Of a stretch of DNA of 6,956 nt, positions 4,937 to 6,956 are shown piece after piece. A program made the translations under genes and the position numbers. The notes beneath the pieces are model-generated. The model did no database searches and was not told where the DNA came from. It saw nothing but the letters and a program-made list of their open reading frames with translations. The stretch is taken from contig CALIGP010000009.1 of the NCBI GenBank assembly GCA_938021455.1, positions 1 through 6,956 on the forward strand, given 5' to 3'. The DNA comes from an uncultured Lewinella sp. (lineage in GTDB: Bacteria > Bacteroidota > Bacteroidia > Chitinophagales > Saprospiraceae). The first letter of the stretch is position 1, and every line of letters begins with the position of its first letter.

Positions 4937-6956
4937 ATGAATAATCGTTTCTACTACCTCGCTTTTTCATTATTGTTCCTTCTGCCGCTAAGCGGCCAGA
5001 GCAGCTTTAAGACCTTGCCTGCGGCGGACCGTACTTCCAGTCCCGTTGACCTTAGTGAATGGCGGACGAACCCCGACCTGCTACGCCTCCTCCCGGCTCC
5101 GGCCTCGGCTTCTACGAGCCGTTTGGCAAACGCAAAGTTTGAACCGGCACGCCTCCACGTTGCACCAATCCCTACCACTGCGGGCGTAAAAGTCTTTGCG
5201 GACAAAGAAACGGGCCAGATCTATCACCTGGACGGTCGGCCCACAGATATGGACAAGCATATCCCGGACGCAGCGGATGCCCGGGCCTATCTGAACCTCT
5301 TAGCAGCCGATCTCCGCCTGGAGAACCCGGCGCAAGAAATTTCGCTCGCTGAAATTGAGACGGACGAATTGGGACAGACCCACGTTCGCCTCCAGCAGCT
5401 TTACCGGGGCATCCCCGTTGAGCCCGCCGATGCCTACCTGCACGCGAGCACCTCTGCGGGCTTTGATGCGTATTTGGGTCGGCTGCAGCCGACTCCCGCC
5501 GGAGTAGACATCCTACCGACCAAGACGGCCGCTGAAGTACTGGCCGCAGCACGCACTAGCTTTGGCGACAAATGGAAGGATATTCCCGAAGCACAACTCG
5601 AATGGGTAGGAGAAGCCCAGGAACAGTCAACCCTGGTCATTTACTATCACGAAGGAACTCCCCGACTCGCCTACAAACTGGAGTTACACCCCAACCTGGC
5701 CAGCCACGTCACCCGCTACGTAGATGCCCACACCGGAGAAGCCATTCATGAGTTGAGCCATATCTGTGGCATGGCGGGGCTACACGCTACCCTACCACCG
5801 GAGACCACCAATGTGCGCAACCTAAACAATGACCTGATAAGGCTCAATACTTTTAGTCAGGACGGAGGCTTCTTTCTCTTCGACATCTCTCGCCCGATGT
5901 TCCGTACGGTGGGCGAAGACGCCGTTGGGGTCATCCACACCTTAGACGCTGGCGGCCAAAGCCCGCTAAACGATGGTTTTGACCCAACCATTGCCAGCTC
6001 TACCAACAACACGGACTGGTCACCAACGTCCGTTTCCGTACACGATAATGCAGGAGTTGCTTATTCCTATTTTTTGGATAAGCACGAACGGAACTCCATC
6101 GATGGTATTGGCGGGACCGTCTACTCCATCTTTAACGTCAATAATGAAGATGGGACGAGCATGGACAATGCCTTCTGGGGCGGACGCGCTATGTTCTATG
6201 GCAACGGCGATCGGGCGTTCCAGAGCCTACCCAGAGCGCTAGACGTAGCGGGGCACGAGATGACCCACGGGGTAATTACCTCCACCGCAGACCTGGTGTA
6301 TGAGCTACAGCCCGGTGCCATCAATGAATCCATGGCGGATGTATTTGGCTACCTTATCGAAGGAGAGTCCAATGATCATCGTCTGGGGGAAGACGTCGTT
6401 AATACACAGGTCTTCCGGACGGGTGCACTCCGCAACCTTCGCGACCCGAACAACGGCGGTAACCGACTAGGCGATCGTGGCTGGCAGCCCGCTCACATGG
6501 ATGAATTCGCCAATCTGCCTAATAACGACGATAACGACCACGGCGGCGTTCACATCAACAGCGGCATCACCAACCGCGCCTTCTTCCTTTTCAGTACAAC
6601 CAATGGTGTAGGGGACGCCCGCGCTGAGCGCGTGTATTACCGTGCCCTGACGGAGTACCTAACCCGTAACAGCCAGTTTGCGGACCTTCGCATTGCCGTC
6701 GCCCGGGCCGCCAGAGACCTCTTTGGCGCAGCGGTGGAAACCGCTGCCAACAACGCCTTCGCTGCCGTCGGCATCGGTGGCGAAGCCACCGAAATAGAAG
6801 AAGACATCGAGACCAACACGGGAGATCGCTTTTTATTATTGACGAATACCGATCGCAGTGCGCTCTTCCTAGCCGACGAAGGTGGCAATCTGATTGAAAA
6901 TCCGCTGGCAACCGTTGATATTCTCAGTCCCCCAAGTATCACCGACGATGGCTCAG
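4937..6956 (+). CDS. Secreted thermolysin-like M4 family zinc metallopeptidase (3' truncated by window end)
   Basis: The frame is open from ATG 4937 through the window end (673 codons, then one base). MNNRFYYLAFSLLFLLPLSGQ is a signal peptide. An FTP propeptide region surrounds HVRLQQLYRGIPVE (149-162), and a PepSY-like propeptide spans about 196-270. The catalytic module runs to about 614, ending AFAAVGI. HEMTH gives zinc ligands H440 and H444 with general base E441. INESMAD gives third ligand E464, twenty residues after H444 exactly as in thermolysin, and D468. Y455, R499 (ALRNLRDP) and H539 (GGVHINSGITN) match thermolysin Tyr157, Arg203 and His231. NAFWGGRAMFYGNGD is the usual substrate-cleft segment. 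All key residues are present, so it should be an active endopeptidase after pro-domain removal. Residues after about 620 (FLLLTNTDRSALFLADEGG ... PPSITDDGS) are an extra C-terminal region, perhaps beta-propeller-like; a type IX secretion signal could follow beyond the window. Confidence 0.96.
   Translation, partial: MNNRFYYLAFSLLFLLPLSGQSSFKTLPAADRTSSPVDLSEWRTNPDLLRLLPAPASASTSRLANAKFEPARLHVAPIPTTAGVKVFADKETGQIYHLDGRPTDMDKHIPDAADARAYLNLLAADLRLENPAQEISLAEIETDELGQTHVRLQQLYRGIPVEPADAYLHASTSAGFDAYLGRLQPTPAGVDILPTKTAAEVLAAARTSFGDKWKDIPEAQLEWVGEAQEQSTLVIYYHEGTPRLAYKLELHPNLASHVTRYVDAHTGEAIHELSHICGMAGLHATLPPETTNVRNLNNDLIRLNTFSQDGGFFLFDISRPMFRTVGEDAVGVIHTLDAGGQSPLNDGFDPTIASSTNNTDWSPTSVSVHDNAGVAYSYFLDKHERNSIDGIGGTVYSIFNVNNEDGTSMDNAFWGGRAMFYGNGDRAFQSLPRALDVAGHEMTHGVITSTADLVYELQPGAINESMADVFGYLIEGESNDHRLGEDVVNTQVFRTGALRNLRDPNNGGNRLGDRGWQPAHMDEFANLPNNDDNDHGGVHINSGITNRAFFLFSTTNGVGDARAERVYYRALTEYLTRNSQFADLRIAVARAARDLFGAAVETAANNAFAAVGIGGEATEIEEDIETNTGDRFLLLTNTDRSALFLADEGGNLIENPLATVDILSPPSITDDGS

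Noticed and set aside
5172..5552. Long antisense ORF within the M4 gene
   Set aside because: The + strand frame has clear propeptide motifs. The antisense product is Arg/Gly/Pro-rich with no family features, typical of GC-rich shadow frames.
6591..6942. Two overlapping antisense ORFs at the window end
   Set aside because: They lie opposite the conserved M4 catalytic module and show Arg/Cys-rich composition without motifs.

Overview
The window carries five genes, all on the + strand, from a member of the Bacteroidota. The evidence for the phylum is an adjacent SusC/RagA-type TonB-dependent receptor and SusD/RagB-type surface lipoprotein, further lipoproteins, starts without recognisable Shine-Dalgarno sequences, and short inverted or tandem repeats in the gene junctions. 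The balanced-to-GC-rich codon use would suit a marine Saprospiria/Lewinella-like lineage, but that placement is inference.

Layout: (1) 1-1668 is the C-terminal half of a SusC-like outer-membrane barrel, cut by the window start. (2) 1669-1962 is an unusually long SusC-SusD junction with two GC-rich hairpin repeats. The second repeat runs straight into the region encoding the SusD lipoprotein signal peptide. (3) 1963-3285 is the SusD-like protein from its first in-frame ATG. The lipoprotein signal sequence is in the same frame upstream, but no ATG, GTG or TTG precedes it in that frame, so the true start is missing, non-canonical or frameshifted. (4) 3283-3448 is a gene junction made almost entirely of a head-to-head repeat array: 22-base units on the left and five 15-base units in opposite orientation on the right. 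Its first three bases are the SusD stop codon and its last base abuts the next ATG. (5) 3449-4381 is a lipoprotein with a Calx-beta-like domain in the position where SusE/SusF-type accessory lipoproteins often lie. (6) 4485-4919 is a small lipoprotein of unknown function starting with TTG. (7) 4937-6956 is a secreted thermolysin-like (M4) metallopeptidase with signal peptide, FTP and PepSY propeptide regions and a complete set of zinc and catalytic residues, continuing past the window end.

Working together (inference): the receptor, SusD and Calx-beta lipoprotein look like an outer-membrane nutrient-uptake complex. The nearby secreted protease raises the possibility that the substrate is peptide rather than glycan, as for RagAB of Porphyromonas. 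No glycoside hydrolase, regulator or transposase is visible. The most unusual material is in the junctions: a repeat that appears to encode the start of a surface-lipoprotein signal peptide next to a seven-G tract, and the two-period inverted array that fills the second junction.
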